Of a stretch of DNA of 64,000 nt, positions 51,519 through 60,190 are shown in pieces; positions within the stretch are counted from its first letter, which is position 1; each line of letters starts with the position of its first letter. The position numbers and the translations under genes were made by a program. The stretch is from assembly GCA_963674835.2 (NCBI GenBank), contig CAXXKC010000003.1, positions 1,116,001 through 1,180,000 of the forward strand. Reading direction: 5' to 3'. The stretch is from G963674835 sp963674835. GTDB lineage: Bacteria > Planctomycetota > Planctomycetia > Pirellulales > Thermoguttaceae. The notes beneath the pieces were generated by a model, which had not been told where the DNA came from, made no database searches, and saw nothing but the letters and a program-made list of their open reading frames with translations.

Positions 51519-52484
51519 ATGATCGCTCCTGCAAACCCTTGCCCACACGACAACCGGAAGAAGCACGGTAAGGATCGCCAGGGCCGCCAGCGTTATCGCT
51601 GCCAGAGCTGTGGCAAGACGTTCTGGAGCAATGACGAGCGCCCCCTGGGGGATATGCGGCTCGACATGCACAAGGCCGTGATGATCCTGGGTATGCTTCT
51701 GGAGGGTATGTCGATTCGGGCCTGCTCCCGCATGACGGGCGTGAAGCCCGACACGATCTGCGACCTAATCCTAGTGGTGGGGGAGAAGTGCGATAGGTTC
51801 CTAGTCGGCACCATCGTTGACGTGGAAGCCAAGGCCATCGAAATGGACGAGATTTGGGACTTCATCGCTATGAAGGCGGCCACGAAACAGCGGCTCGGCC
51901 GCAAGGGCGAAGTGGGCGATACCTGGACCTGGCTGGCGATCGACGCCGATTCCAAGATGATCTTGGCCAGCGCGGTTGGACAGCGGGACGAGTGGACCTG
52001 CGAGCGGTTTCTGAAGCGACTGGACCACGCTACGGCCGGGCCGTGTCAGGTGACTTCGGACGGCCTGAGCCTCTACACATACAATGTCCCGTTCGTTCTG
52101 GGCTCCCGGGTGGACTTCGCCCAACTGGTGAAGAACTACGCCAGCAGCCAGAAGGAAACCCGCTACAGCCCGGCCACGATAACCGGCATTCAGAAGACGG
52201 TACGGTTTGGGCACCCCGACGAGGACCGCATTTCTACCAGCTATGCCGAGCGGTTGAATCTGTCCGTTCGGATGCACTGCCGGCGGTTCACCCGGTTGAC
52301 CAACGCCCACAGCAAGAGCGCCCGGCATCATGAGGCGATGGTGGCAATCTTCGTGGCCTGGTTTAACTTCTGCCGGCCGAATCTGGCTGTGAAGAACGAG
52401 GACGGGAAGAGAACGCCGGCCATGGCTGCGGGGCTGACAAGCGATCCCTGGAGTATCGAGCAACTACTCCAAAAGGCTGCCTAG
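51519..52484 (+). CDS. IS1-family-like DDE transposase
   Basis: This 321-aa single-chain protein joins an InsA-like zinc-binding N-terminus (CPHDNRKKHGKDRQGRQRYR, then CQSCGKTF) and HTH (SIRACSRMTGVKPDTICDL) to an InsB-like catalytic core. The core shows MDEIWDFIA (first Asp), VTSDGLSLY (second Asp) and TSYAERLNLSVRMHC (Glu). Canonical IS1 needs a frameshift between insA and insB', and here they are fused. ATG 51519 has GGAAGGA 10 bases ahead. A terminator follows at 52512. Confidence 0.85.
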   Translation: MIAPANPCPHDNRKKHGKDRQGRQRYRCQSCGKTFWSNDERPLGDMRLDMHKAVMILGMLLEGMSIRACSRMTGVKPDTICDLILVVGEKCDRFLVGTIVDVEAKAIEMDEIWDFIAMKAATKQRLGRKGEVGDTWTWLAIDADSKMILASAVGQRDEWTCERFLKRLDHATAGPCQVTSDGLSLYTYNVPFVLGSRVDFAQLVKNYASSQKETRYSPATITGIQKTVRFGHPDEDRISTSYAERLNLSVRMHCRRFTRLTNAHSKSARHHEAMVAIFVAWFNFCRPNLAVKNEDGKRTPAMAAGLTSDPWSIEQLLQKAA

Positions 52485-52511
52485 GAATTATCCGCGGTGG
52501 TGATAAAATAA

Positions 52512-52543
52512 AAGCGACCGGCTGGTATCCGGTCGCTTCTTCT
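52512..52543 (+). terminator. Rho-independent terminator after the transposase
   Basis: A perfect 10-bp stem AAGCGACCGG/CCGGTCGCTT with a 7-base loop is followed by CTTCTATTC. It lies 27 bases after the transposase stop. Confidence 0.8.
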
Positions 52544-52628
52544 ATTCTGTGCCGCTGGGGCGACACTGGCGCTCATGCTATGGCCATTGTACGTCCTCCG
52601 GTTCCCGGTTGCAAGTGGAGGGCGCGCG

Positions 52629-53291
52629 ATGGGCCGGCGTGATATTCCCAGTGAAGTCGGAAGGGAACTCACCGTACAATTCGCCAAGGATTTACTGAGG
52701 CTGGTAGAGCTTGCTATGGCCTCTCTAACTGCGTCAACAATTTCTGGCGTGTGGAAGCTAACTCAGGGCGGGTCAGTACCAGAAGCTCTCAATCTAGGCC
52801 TTTCAACCCTCGTGCTTATCCTGCTGTCGGTGCTGGTCATCTGGATACTCGTTGCCGCCGCCTGTACTGCATGGTCGATGTCGCCTTTCGGAAACGCCGA
52901 CGTTAAACCGACTGTCGCAGTCGCATCTGCACAGGAACCCGGGGAGACGTTGCCGCGTGCCGCGCAGCATGGAACAGCGGGCCCGGTCAGTGACATGACA
53001 TCAACCCTCCTGGGATCGTGGTTTGTCCAAGATCGAATTGGGCACAGGTATATGGCCCAATGGACATTTCATCCCGGCGGATACGCCACAGTGAAGGCAC
53101 ACAATCACGACGGAAACGGAAAGTGGAGCATTGAGCGCGACTGCGTGCATATCGTATGGAACGCCAAGCAACCAGACAGTGAGGAACAATGCTGGGATAG
53201 CTTCCTGCTCCCACTGAATCCAGAAGACACCAACGGCGATAGCTGGAACGGAAAAGACCGCTGGTGCGCCAGGAAGCTATGTGGAAACTAG
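52629..53291 (+). CDS. Transposon passenger: membrane protein with lipocalin-like tail
   Basis: The 220-aa product has an N-terminal soluble stretch, one strong hydrophobic segment (LSTLVLILLSVLVIWILVAA, about 60-80), and a C-terminal beta-rich domain (LGSWFVQDRIGHRYMAQWTF, FHPGGYATVKAH, WSIERDCVHIVW). The last part resembles small lipocalin-like or 'lipid-binding calycin' domains by strand pattern only. It should sit in the cytoplasmic membrane. ATG 52629 is preferred to an in-frame ATG at 52575, which falls in terminal DNA just after the terminator. Confidence 0.6.
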   Translation: MGRRDIPSEVGRELTVQFAKDLLRLVELAMASLTASTISGVWKLTQGGSVPEALNLGLSTLVLILLSVLVIWILVAAACTAWSMSPFGNADVKPTVAVASAQEPGETLPRAAQHGTAGPVSDMTSTLLGSWFVQDRIGHRYMAQWTFHPGGYATVKAHNHDGNGKWSIERDCVHIVWNAKQPDSEEQCWDSFLLPLNPEDTNGDSWNGKDRWCARKLCGN

Positions 53292-53366
53292 GATTCCACC
53301 AACTTTCCCCCAACTCCCACCCCACCCCCGCCTTAGCCCGCCCGTGTGTTTTTGGCGGGACAGTAC

Positions 53367-53376
53367 CGGAGCCCGG
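53367..53376 (+). repeat. Target duplication, right copy
   Basis: This second copy of CGGAGCCCGG starts directly after the right inverted repeat. It duplicates the comEC sequence, and removing one copy restores the reading frame. Confidence 0.92.
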
Positions 53377-53582
53377 CGTTGGCCGCATGGTGCGAACCGC
53401 GGTCGTTGATCATTAGCGGCAGCGGAGGACGTCGGGGATGGCGGGGAACGGAGAGCGACTACGGAGGGCAGCCGTGCCGCGTGTTTCACACAGCAGAGCT
53501 AGGTGCGATCTGTGTGCGCGCGGAAGGAGCACGGTTGGAAGTGACGGGCTTTCTGAGCGGCGATGACACGTCGCAACGGTAG
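53377..53582 (+). pseudogene. comEC: comEC, 3' part
   Basis: These 206 bases encode the missing end of ComEC (ALAAWCEPRSLIISG, then VFHTAELGAICVRAEGARL and the stop). They are in frame with 47056-49450 once the transposon and one target copy are removed. The piece has no start or promoter of its own. It ends 10 bases from the convergent cheX-like gene. Confidence 0.88.
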
Positions 53583-53592
53583 GACGGTGTGC

Positions 53593-54078
53593 TCAGTTGG
53601 CCTCGGCGGTGACCGGGACGCGTGTCTCGACCAGGCCGACCTCAACGGTGATGGTTCCCCACTCGCAGTCGAAGGGGATGCAGATCGCCGGTGCGTCCTT
53701 GGGGAAGTCGATGCAGTGGCCCTTGCCGGTGATGACGGTGGGCAGGCTGACGCTGAGGGCGTATCGCTCGAGCTGTGCTTTGGCGTTGCCGGCGATCATG
53801 TTGGTCAACTCGCCAATGGCGTCGGTCACATCGGCATCGATGCTCGACGGACGTTCGCCGAGGAGGGCTTCGGTGGCTCGCATGGCGGCCTCGCGATCGA
53901 GGCTGAGAACGACGGTTCCCTTCGCTTTGCCGGACAGACCGATGATGCCACTGACTTCGTGCATGGGCTGGTGGCTGTCTTTGATGAAGGGCTGGCCGCG
54001 CGTGAGGGTGCAATTGGCCATCGTGCTGAAGACCGACAGAACCGACCGGACAAAGGGGTTGATGTATTCGACTTGCAT
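53593..54078 (-). CDS. cheX: CheX-like chemotaxis phosphatase
   Basis: This 161-aa CheX-family protein dephosphorylates CheY-P. The domain has VSGIIGLSGKAKGTVVLSL, then EALLGERP and the catalytic-helix motif DAIGELTNMIAGNAKAQ (E-x-x-N). It is cytosolic. ATG 54078 with GGAAACGAC upstream fits. No other chemotaxis genes are in the window, so it may serve a distant system or another response regulator. Confidence 0.88.
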   Translation of the reverse strand: MQVEYINPFVRSVLSVFSTMANCTLTRGQPFIKDSHQPMHEVSGIIGLSGKAKGTVVLSLDREAAMRATEALLGERPSSIDADVTDAIGELTNMIAGNAKAQLERYALSVSLPTVITGKGHCIDFPKDAPAICIPFDCEWGTITVEVGLVETRVPVTAEAN

Positions 54079-54121
54079 GTCGTTTCCTCGACGAGTGACC
54101 AATGGCGCAGCTTGGCTAGTG

Positions 54122-54210
54122 AGTGTCGCACTTGACCGTAGCGTTCGTGGCGGCGTGTTTTCGCGGTTTCGAAAGCGGAACACACACTGCACATGCGCCG
54201 AATGCGATCT
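54122..54210 (+). repeat. Hairpin repeat RptC, copy 1
   Basis: This is a member of an about 95-bp intergenic family: GTGTCGCACTTGACCGTAGC, a hairpin built on GGCGTGTTTT and its partner, and GCCGAATGCGATCT at the end. It lies upstream of cheX. No gene is supported in 54211-54490. Confidence 0.75.
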
Positions 54211-54491
54211 GACCCGGAAGTTGGTGGATTGCCATCCGACTGAAAGATGCACGAACTACGCAAACATAGGGCGCTACAGGCGTGCAGGCACGAAAAAACC
54301 CGACATATCCAACCCCCCGCCCGAAAGAGTGAGCATACGCGGTCTTACCGTTTTGTGTGACGGACCCACTGGGGGGAATCGATGGTTACTCACGTAGTAA
54401 TCGGCGGAGGGCGAGGCATTTTGAGGAGGATTGGAGCGGCGCGGCGCATCGGTCTGGCCGCAGTGGAGCGTGCTCTGGTATCCTCCACACC

Positions 54492-54584
54492 AGTGCGTGT
54501 CGCACTTGACTGTAGCGCTGGTGGCGGCGTGCTTCTGCGGTTTCAAAAGGGCAACACACGCTACCCATACGCCGAATGCGATCC
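54492..54584 (+). repeat. Hairpin repeat RptC, copy 2
   Basis: GTGCGTGTCGCACTTGACTG opens this copy, and GCCGAATGCGATCCGG closes it. The hairpin arms have several substitutions. It lies upstream of the membrane phosphatase gene. The frame that appears to span it is not used. Confidence 0.7.
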
Positions 54585-54685
54585 GGATTGTCCCGGATTA
54601 CGAGCACGGGAACGCCCGGGGATTGAAAAGGATGGCCCCACGGCAGGTCGCAACCTTGTGGGGTTTTGCAGGGACGGTTTTGGAA

Positions 54686-55960
54686 ATGTCTGGTTGCTGG
54701 AAGAAGAAGACGTGGGTGTGGTCGTTGGTGGTCGCCGTCGGTTTGGCGCTGTTGGCGACGGGCGGGTACTACCGGTATTGGCGGTACCATCTGAAGCGAT
54801 TCGACGTGGTTAGGGCGGGCGTGTTGTATCGTTCGGGTCAGCCGAGCCGGCGAGGGCTGGAGTACCTGGTTCGTCACTGCGGTGTGCGGACCGTGCTGTG
54901 TGTGCTGCCGGAGGATCCGATGCTGAAGGAGGGGCTGTTCGTCGACTGGGGACGGCCGCGCCGTGTGAGTGAGTCGGCCGAGGCGGCGAAGCTGGGGGCG
55001 CGTTTCCTCCTTTGGCCGGTCAGTGAGAAGCAAGTTTACTGGCCGTGGCCTCAGCCGGATCAGTTCGACGCGCTGTTCGAGCTGTTCGATGAGCCGGAGA
55101 ATCTGCCGGTGGAGGTGCACTGCTTGCAGGGGCGTCATCGGACGGGGACGTGCGTGGCGCTGTTCCGGCTGGAATACGACCGCTGGGACATCGAGCGGGT
55201 GCTGGCGGAGATGTATTCGTTCGACTTCGGACCGCCGGTGCGCTTGCAGGAGCACCATCTGCGGACGTACTATCGGCGGCCGCGGCCGGATGCGGAACAG
55301 TGGAGTCGTTTGCGGAAGACATTTGGCCCACTCGTGCCAGGCAAGGAGCCGGGGAGTTATGAGGAACTGGTTCGCCAACTGCGCAAGGCGGGGGACGGCG
55401 ACGAGCGTTTGGATGCGGTGGCGGAGTGGCTGGACGCGGATGAACCGTTTGCGGTCTGTTTGGTCAGCCGGCTGATGGAGCGAGGGAGCGAACGGTTGAC
55501 GGCGGCGGCAATTGGGCGAGCGGAGCGATGTTTGCGGTCGCCGGAATCGACGTTCGACGACGTGGCCGTGTCGGCGGCGTTGGTGGCCGATTATGGGTCG
55601 CCTGCCCAACGGGCAGAGGTGCTGGCATTGTTGGAACAAAAGCGCGAGAAGGACGGGCCGACGGCGTTGTACCAAGCGTTGGTGGCGGGGCTGACGAACC
55701 GGTACCGTCGGAGCCGGATCGCCTATCTTCGGCCATTGTTGTCGGACAGCCGGTCTCGCCCGGAGGCCCAGGCGAAGATGTATCGGTACTGTGATACGGC
55801 CGCGGCGCGGTTGGCTACGATCGTGAATGAGCCGTTGTTTGATGGCAAAGCGGGCGAGCCGGAGCGGGTGGTGTGGGATCGGGCTGTTGAACGGGCTCGC
55901 CGGTGGCTGGAGGAGCACGCGGGGGTGGTGGAAGTGGGTGTTGGAACGGGGCGGAAATAG
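54686..55960 (+). CDS. Membrane-anchored dual-specificity-type protein phosphatase
   Basis: The 424-aa product starts with a signal-anchor (TWVWSLVVAVGLALLATGGYY, about 8-28). A DSP/PTP-like domain follows (about 40-185), with the P-loop VHCLQGRHRTGTCVALFR containing the C-x5-R signature and an upstream Asp (about 133). The remaining 230 residues are helical and unassigned. It should act on phospho-Tyr/Ser or inositol phosphate outside or near the membrane. ATG 54686 is preferred. ATG 54632 upstream adds a stretch overlapping non-coding repeat DNA. Confidence 0.78.
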   Translation: MSGCWKKKTWVWSLVVAVGLALLATGGYYRYWRYHLKRFDVVRAGVLYRSGQPSRRGLEYLVRHCGVRTVLCVLPEDPMLKEGLFVDWGRPRRVSESAEAAKLGARFLLWPVSEKQVYWPWPQPDQFDALFELFDEPENLPVEVHCLQGRHRTGTCVALFRLEYDRWDIERVLAEMYSFDFGPPVRLQEHHLRTYYRRPRPDAEQWSRLRKTFGPLVPGKEPGSYEELVRQLRKAGDGDERLDAVAEWLDADEPFAVCLVSRLMERGSERLTAAAIGRAERCLRSPESTFDDVAVSAALVADYGSPAQRAEVLALLEQKREKDGPTALYQALVAGLTNRYRRSRIAYLRPLLSDSRSRPEAQAKMYRYCDTAAARLATIVNEPLFDGKAGEPERVVWDRAVERARRWLEEHAGVVEVGVGTGRK

Positions 55961-56098
55961 TGTGGTTGGTGGGACTCGCTGCGCTAGGCCCACGCGACTT
56001 CTGTTGGTTTGTGGTGGGGGTTGGGTCTTGACAGGGGGGGGCTTCGGGCGAGAGACTGTCGTTTCCCGAATCACAGACCCTAGTTTCGAGAGGAAACG

Positions 56099-56590
56099 AT
56101 GAAGTCGCAGAAGAGTATCGAGCTGTTGAACCGGGCAGTTGCTGACGAGTTGCAGGCGGTGCACCAGTACATGTACTGGCACTTCCACCTGGATGACCAG
56201 GGATTCGGCCCGTTGGCGGCCCTGTTGCGGCGGATCGCCATCGTGGAGATGGGACACATCGAGATGTTGGCCGAGCGGATCCTCTTTCTGAACGGCGACG
56301 TCGAGATGGTGGCATCGGGGGACGTGAACAAGATTCACGAGCCGGAAGAGATTCTGATCGGTGCCGCCCAGATGGAGCAGAGCGCGGTTGAGATGTACAA
56401 CCAGTTCGCCCTGGAGGCGGCACAGGCAGCGGATTCGGCCACGAAGCAGATGTTCGAAACGTTGGTGGGCGACGAAGAAGCGCACTTCGACGAGTTCGAC
56501 AAGCAGTTGGACAACATCAAGCGATTCGGCCCGAACTACTTGGCACTGCAGTCTTTCACGCCGGGGGCGGAGCCGCCTGCCGGAGCGTAA
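56099..56590 (+). CDS. Bacterioferritin-like protein
   Basis: This 163-aa four-helix protein stores or detoxifies iron. The ferroxidase residues are in place: DELQAVHQYMYWHFHL (Glu near 17), EMGHIEMLAERIL (Glu and His, 51-54), QMEQSAVEMYN (Glu, 93) and DEEAHFDEFDKQ (Glu and His, 125-128). A haem-ligating Met at the usual place is not clear, so it may be haem-free. The last 15 residues form a flexible tail. The start is marked by GAGAGGAAACG. Confidence 0.9.
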   Translation: MKSQKSIELLNRAVADELQAVHQYMYWHFHLDDQGFGPLAALLRRIAIVEMGHIEMLAERILFLNGDVEMVASGDVNKIHEPEEILIGAAQMEQSAVEMYNQFALEAAQAADSATKQMFETLVGDEEAHFDEFDKQLDNIKRFGPNYLALQSFTPGAEPPAGA

Positions 56591-56847
56591 CGGGGACTGA
56601 GAGGCGTCGAGATTCGAGGCGTCGGGCGAGGGGCAGCGTCTTTCCGGCTGCTCGCGGGGCTACATGCCCAGGGGTGGGGTCTTTTCTTGTGCCTGGTCGG
56701 GGCGGGGGAAAATCTGCGCGCGCCACGAAACTTCAGTCGCCGAGTGGGGTTTGAAAGAGCAGGACGGATCGCCCCCGCGGATTCCGTAGTGCGCTGACTG
56801 CGCGCTGAGGATTGCCAAGCCCCCACCCTTGGACCAGGAGCCTCACA

Positions 56848-58080
56848 ATGAAACGCACATGGGCCTTGTGCTTGGGGCTTGTGTTAGTTGCAGCAAGTGC
56901 CGCGTGGGGCGAGAAGGCGTCGCAGGCGAAATGCCCTGGGAACGTCATTCTGATCGGCTGGGACGGCGCGCAGCGCGGGCACATCGCGGAGTGCTTGGAG
57001 CGGGGCGAGCTGCCGGCGCTGAAGAAGCTGGGTGAAGAGGGAGCGCTGGTCAACATTGACGTGGTAACGGGTGCCACAGATACCAAGGCGGGATGGACGC
57101 AGATTCTGACCGGTTACAACCCGGAAACGACAGGCGTATACAACAACAAGAAGTTCCGGGACGTTCCGGAAGGACTGAGTGTGTTCGAGCGTCTGAAGAA
57201 GCGTTTTGGCGACAAGGATTTCGTATGCGTGGCGGTGATTGGCAAGCTGCGTCACTGCGGCGAGGTCCGCGCGCCATTTAAGAAGCCACTGGATGAGGTG
57301 AAGAAGCAGGCGGCCGGTTCGGCGGGCAAAGGGAAGAACGCCAAAGGGAGCAAAGGCCAAGGGCGGAAGGTGAAGAGCCCACCCGCCGCCGGCCAGCCTG
57401 GTGCGGGTAAAGAGGTCGTGGGCGAGGTTGTCGACGAAGGAGGAGTGAAGTATCTCGTCTTTGCCGGTTCTCCCTATTACACGATGCACAAAAGCTGCGA
57501 CGTTTGGGAGTATGGGCTAATGGAGGACGAGAAGGTGGGCGAACGGGCGCTGGCTTTGTTGGAGCAATACAAGGACAAGCCCTTTTTCTTTTTCGTTCAC
57601 TTCGCCACGGTCGACCATTACGGTCACCGGTTCGGTGAGAACTCGAAGCAGTACAATGCGGCCCTGGTGTCGAATGACGCGTGGACGGGCAAGATCGTGC
57701 AGAAGCTGAAGGATTTGGGCCTGTACGACAAGACGTGCGTGTACGTGACGGCGGATCACGGTTTCGACGAAGGGTCGCAGCGCCACCACTATGCTCCGTA
57801 CGTCATGTTGGCTACGAACGACAAGGCGGTGAAGCGCGACGGCATGCGACAGGACATTGCGCCGACGATTCTCGCCCATTTCGGATTGGACCTAGGCAAG
57901 CTGGAACCGAAGCTGGACGGCGAGCCGTTGAGTGAACCGGCGACCAAGCCGGTGCTGAAGGCGCCGAAGGAGCCGCCGGCTTGGGCGAGGCGTCCGGCCG
58001 GCAACGGCGGCAACGGCAAGAAGACTGAGAGTGCATCCAAGCCCGGCAAGGCTGCGTCGAAGAGCAGCAGGGCCGAATAA
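56848..58080 (+). CDS. Exported type I phosphodiesterase / nucleotide pyrophosphatase
   Basis: The 410-aa product has a signal peptide (MKRTWALCLGLVLVAASAAWG) and the alkaline phosphatase-superfamily core: NVILIGWDGAQR (metal Asp), VTGATDTKAGWTQILTG (Thr nucleophile), TVDHYGHRFG and TADHGFDEGSQRHH (metal ligands). It should hydrolyse phosphodiesters outside the cytoplasm. A Gly/Lys/Pro-rich insert (about 150-190) and a basic disordered tail (about 375-410) are unusual. ATG 56848 is preferred to 56812 because the signal peptide starts there. Confidence 0.88.
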   Translation: MKRTWALCLGLVLVAASAAWGEKASQAKCPGNVILIGWDGAQRGHIAECLERGELPALKKLGEEGALVNIDVVTGATDTKAGWTQILTGYNPETTGVYNNKKFRDVPEGLSVFERLKKRFGDKDFVCVAVIGKLRHCGEVRAPFKKPLDEVKKQAAGSAGKGKNAKGSKGQGRKVKSPPAAGQPGAGKEVVGEVVDEGGVKYLVFAGSPYYTMHKSCDVWEYGLMEDEKVGERALALLEQYKDKPFFFFVHFATVDHYGHRFGENSKQYNAALVSNDAWTGKIVQKLKDLGLYDKTCVYVTADHGFDEGSQRHHYAPYVMLATNDKAVKRDGMRQDIAPTILAHFGLDLGKLEPKLDGEPLSEPATKPVLKAPKEPPAWARRPAGNGGNGKKTESASKPGKAASKSSRAE

Positions 58081-58309
58081 CCTTCCCCGTTAAGCATGGT
58101 GGGGCCGTCCTGGAGTTTCGGCTGCAGGGCGGTCCCACGCGTGTGCATCCTTCCTCTCAATGCGAGCGCATATGACACGAAGTCGAACCCGCCCAGCCGA
58201 CGTCTCGGCGAAGAGCACCGGGGGACCTTCGTCCGGACGATCCGGGCTTCGAGGTCCATCCTGGTCCCTGTCCCGCCAACCCGTACCGACCTCTGAAGTG
58301 TGCCGGCCC

Positions 58310-59521
58310 ATGATATGCAAGGAATCGAGTGACGGGATCGGGTATTGCCTGGTCGAGTTGAATGACACGCGGCACATCTTTGCGGCGGCAGCCCCGCGGA
58401 ACGGCGGGTCGCTGGCAGAGCAAACTCGCGACGCGCTGCGGACGATCACGCAGGTGACGGACCGTGAGGGGCGGCGCGGCTCGATCGTACACCAAGCCGT
58501 GTTCCTTCGAGACCCCTCGCAGACGGAGGAGTGTCGGCGGCTGATCCGGGAGTTTTACGGGGACGAGCTGCCTGCGACGACGTACATCGCGCAGCCGCCG
58601 TGCGACGGCAAGCTGGTGGCGATCGAGGCGTTGGGAGTGGGTCGCGACGGGGAGGGCGTGGAGATCGAACGCCGCGGCGAGCAGGTGGTCATCGCTCGAC
58701 ACAATGGAGTGACGTGGATTCACTGTAGCCAGATCGTGCCGCAGATAGCGGGAGGGAGCGTGTATGATCGCTCGAGCAGCGCGTTGGCGTCGATGCGGGA
58801 GTTGGTGACTTCGGCCGGCGCTCGCTATGAAGACGTGCTGCGGACGTGGCTGTACCTGGGAGACATCGTGGGGCCGGAGGGGCCGGTGCAGCGGTACCAG
58901 GAGTTGAACCGTGCGCGGAGCGATTTCTTCCGGGACATCGATTTCAGCCGAGGGCGCGCGGGGGCGGCGAAGGGACAGGTGTATCCGGCGAGCACGGGGA
59001 TCGGAACGAGCAATGGGGACGTCGTGATGAGCGCGGTCGCCATGCTGAGCGAACGGGATGACGTGGTGCTGATGCCGCTGGAGAATCCGCACCAGGTTTC
59101 GGCGTTCGATTATGCGGAGCACTACAGCCCGAAGAGCCCGAAGTTTGCGCGGGCGATGGCGGTGGTAAGCGGGAACGCGGCGACGATCTTCGTATCGGGG
59201 ACGGCGAGCATCACGGATTCGGAGAGTCAGCACCTGGAGGACGTGGAGAAGCAGACGCACCAGACGCTGGACAACATCGCGGCGCTGGTGTCGGAGTCGA
59301 ATTTTCAGCGGCACGGGCTGCCCGGCCTGGGGGCGGGGCTTGAAGACATGGCATTGATGCGGGTCTACATCAAGCGGGCGGCGGACTATCTGAAGGTGCG
59401 CGCGGCATGCCAGGCGCGGCTGGGGGATCTGCCGACGATTTACGCGGTGGCGGACGTGTGCCGGCCGGAACTACTGGTGGAGATCGAGGGGGTCGCATTC
59501 TCGCACCGGTGCGCCGGGTAA
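58310..59521 (+). CDS. Protein with two RidA/YjgF-type domains
   Basis: The 403-aa product opens SDGIGYCLVELNDTRHIFAA. An N-terminal domain with RidA-like strands follows (about 15-190). A C-terminal RidA-like domain (about 245-395) shows ATIFVSGTASITDSESQ and TYYAVADVCRPELLVE-type endings, with YIKRAADYLKVRAAC. RidA hydrolyses enamine/imine intermediates in the cytosol. Chorismatases (FkbO/Hyg5) combine similar folds and are an alternative. I see no full active-site set. ATG 58310 is used; a longer frame upstream is non-coding by look. Confidence 0.75.
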   Translation: MICKESSDGIGYCLVELNDTRHIFAAAAPRNGGSLAEQTRDALRTITQVTDREGRRGSIVHQAVFLRDPSQTEECRRLIREFYGDELPATTYIAQPPCDGKLVAIEALGVGRDGEGVEIERRGEQVVIARHNGVTWIHCSQIVPQIAGGSVYDRSSSALASMRELVTSAGARYEDVLRTWLYLGDIVGPEGPVQRYQELNRARSDFFRDIDFSRGRAGAAKGQVYPASTGIGTSNGDVVMSAVAMLSERDDVVLMPLENPHQVSAFDYAEHYSPKSPKFARAMAVVSGNAATIFVSGTASITDSESQHLEDVEKQTHQTLDNIAALVSESNFQRHGLPGLGAGLEDMALMRVYIKRAADYLKVRAACQARLGDLPTIYAVADVCRPELLVEIEGVAFSHRCAG

Positions 59522-59574
59522 GAGACCGTTGGTACGGCGGGGCGATGTGTGGGCCGAGGGCTGCAGCGGTACCG

Positions 59575-59636
59575 GCAGCGTGGTTCCGCGGTTCTGAAGG
59601 CGAAACACACGCTGCACATACGCCGAATGCGCTCTA
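59575..59636 (+). repeat. Hairpin repeat RptC, partial copy 3
   Basis: Only the 3' part (TTCCGCGGTTCTGAAGGCGA through GCCGAATGCGCTCTAG) is present. It abuts copy 4 and is arranged in tandem with it. Confidence 0.6.
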
Positions 59637-59730
59637 GTGCGTGTCGCACTTAACTGTAGCGTGCGTGGCGGCGTGTTTCCGCGGTTTCGAAAGCGAAAAA
59701 CACGCTACGATTACGCCGAATGCGCTCTAG
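59637..59730 (+). repeat. Hairpin repeat RptC, copy 4
   Basis: This is a complete copy with arms GCGTGTTT and AAACACGC. Its last bases overlap the glnB stop codon (TAG, 59727-59729 on the minus strand), so it forms the 3' flank of that gene and might act as its terminator. Confidence 0.75.
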
Positions 59731-60065
59731 ATGGCGTGGTCGCCGGTTTCGCCAGTACGAATGCGGACGACTTCGGCGAGATCGTGCACGAAGATCTTTC
59801 CGTCGCCGGTCTGGCCGGTCTTGGCGGTTTGCGTGATGATGGCGACAGTTCGGTTGAGGTCATCATCGGCGACGACGACTTCGAGCTTGATCTTGGGGAC
59901 GAAGTCGATCGTGTATTCGGTGCCGCGGTACATTTCGGTGTGCCCCTTCTGGCGTCCGAAGCCGCGGACTTCGGTAACGGTCATTCCCTTGACACCTGCG
60001 GCAGAGAGTGCGTCCTTGATTTCTTCGAGGCGGAAGTGCCGGACGATTGCTTCGATCTTCTTCAT
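59727..60065 (-). CDS. glnB: Nitrogen regulatory PII protein
   Basis: This 112-aa PII signal protein has the T-loop EMYRGTEYTIDFVPK with the uridylylation Tyr51, the B-loop TGQTGDGKIFV and the C-loop RTGETGDHAI. It senses 2-oxoglutarate and ATP/ADP and reports nitrogen state to enzymes and AmtB. No amtB or glnD is in the window, so this copy stands alone. Two RptC repeats flank it. Confidence 0.95.
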   Translation of the reverse strand: MKKIEAIVRHFRLEEIKDALSAAGVKGMTVTEVRGFGRQKGHTEMYRGTEYTIDFVPKIKLEVVVADDDLNRTVAIITQTAKTGQTGDGKIFVHDLAEVVRIRTGETGDHAI

Positions 60066-60096
60066 CAGTGCTGCTTTCTGTGACGGGATGTCGTTA

Positions 60097-60190
60097 GTGC
60101 GTGTCGCACTTAACTGTAGCGTTCACGGCGGCGTGTTTTTACGGTACCGAAAGCGAAATACAGGCTACGATTACGCCGAATGCGCTCTCG
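60097..60190 (+). repeat. Hairpin repeat RptC, copy 5
   Basis: This is a complete copy: GTGTCGCACTTAACTGTAGC at the start, GCCGAATGCGCTCTCG at the end. It lies 32 bases upstream of glnB. The arms differ slightly from copy 4. Confidence 0.72.

Larger units (their letters stand above)
49451..53366 (+). mobile_element. IS1-like passenger transposon in comEC (3916 bp)
   Basis: Perfect 23-bp terminal inverted repeats (beginning GTACTGTCCCGCCAAAAACA, 49451-49473 and 53344-53366) bound the element, and a 10-bp target duplication flanks it. It carries an IS1-type transposase, a small basic repressor-like protein, two coiled-coil/winged-helix-like genes and a membrane protein. Canonical IS1 is under 1 kb with two genes, so this is a large relative with passenger genes. 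Confidence 0.9.
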
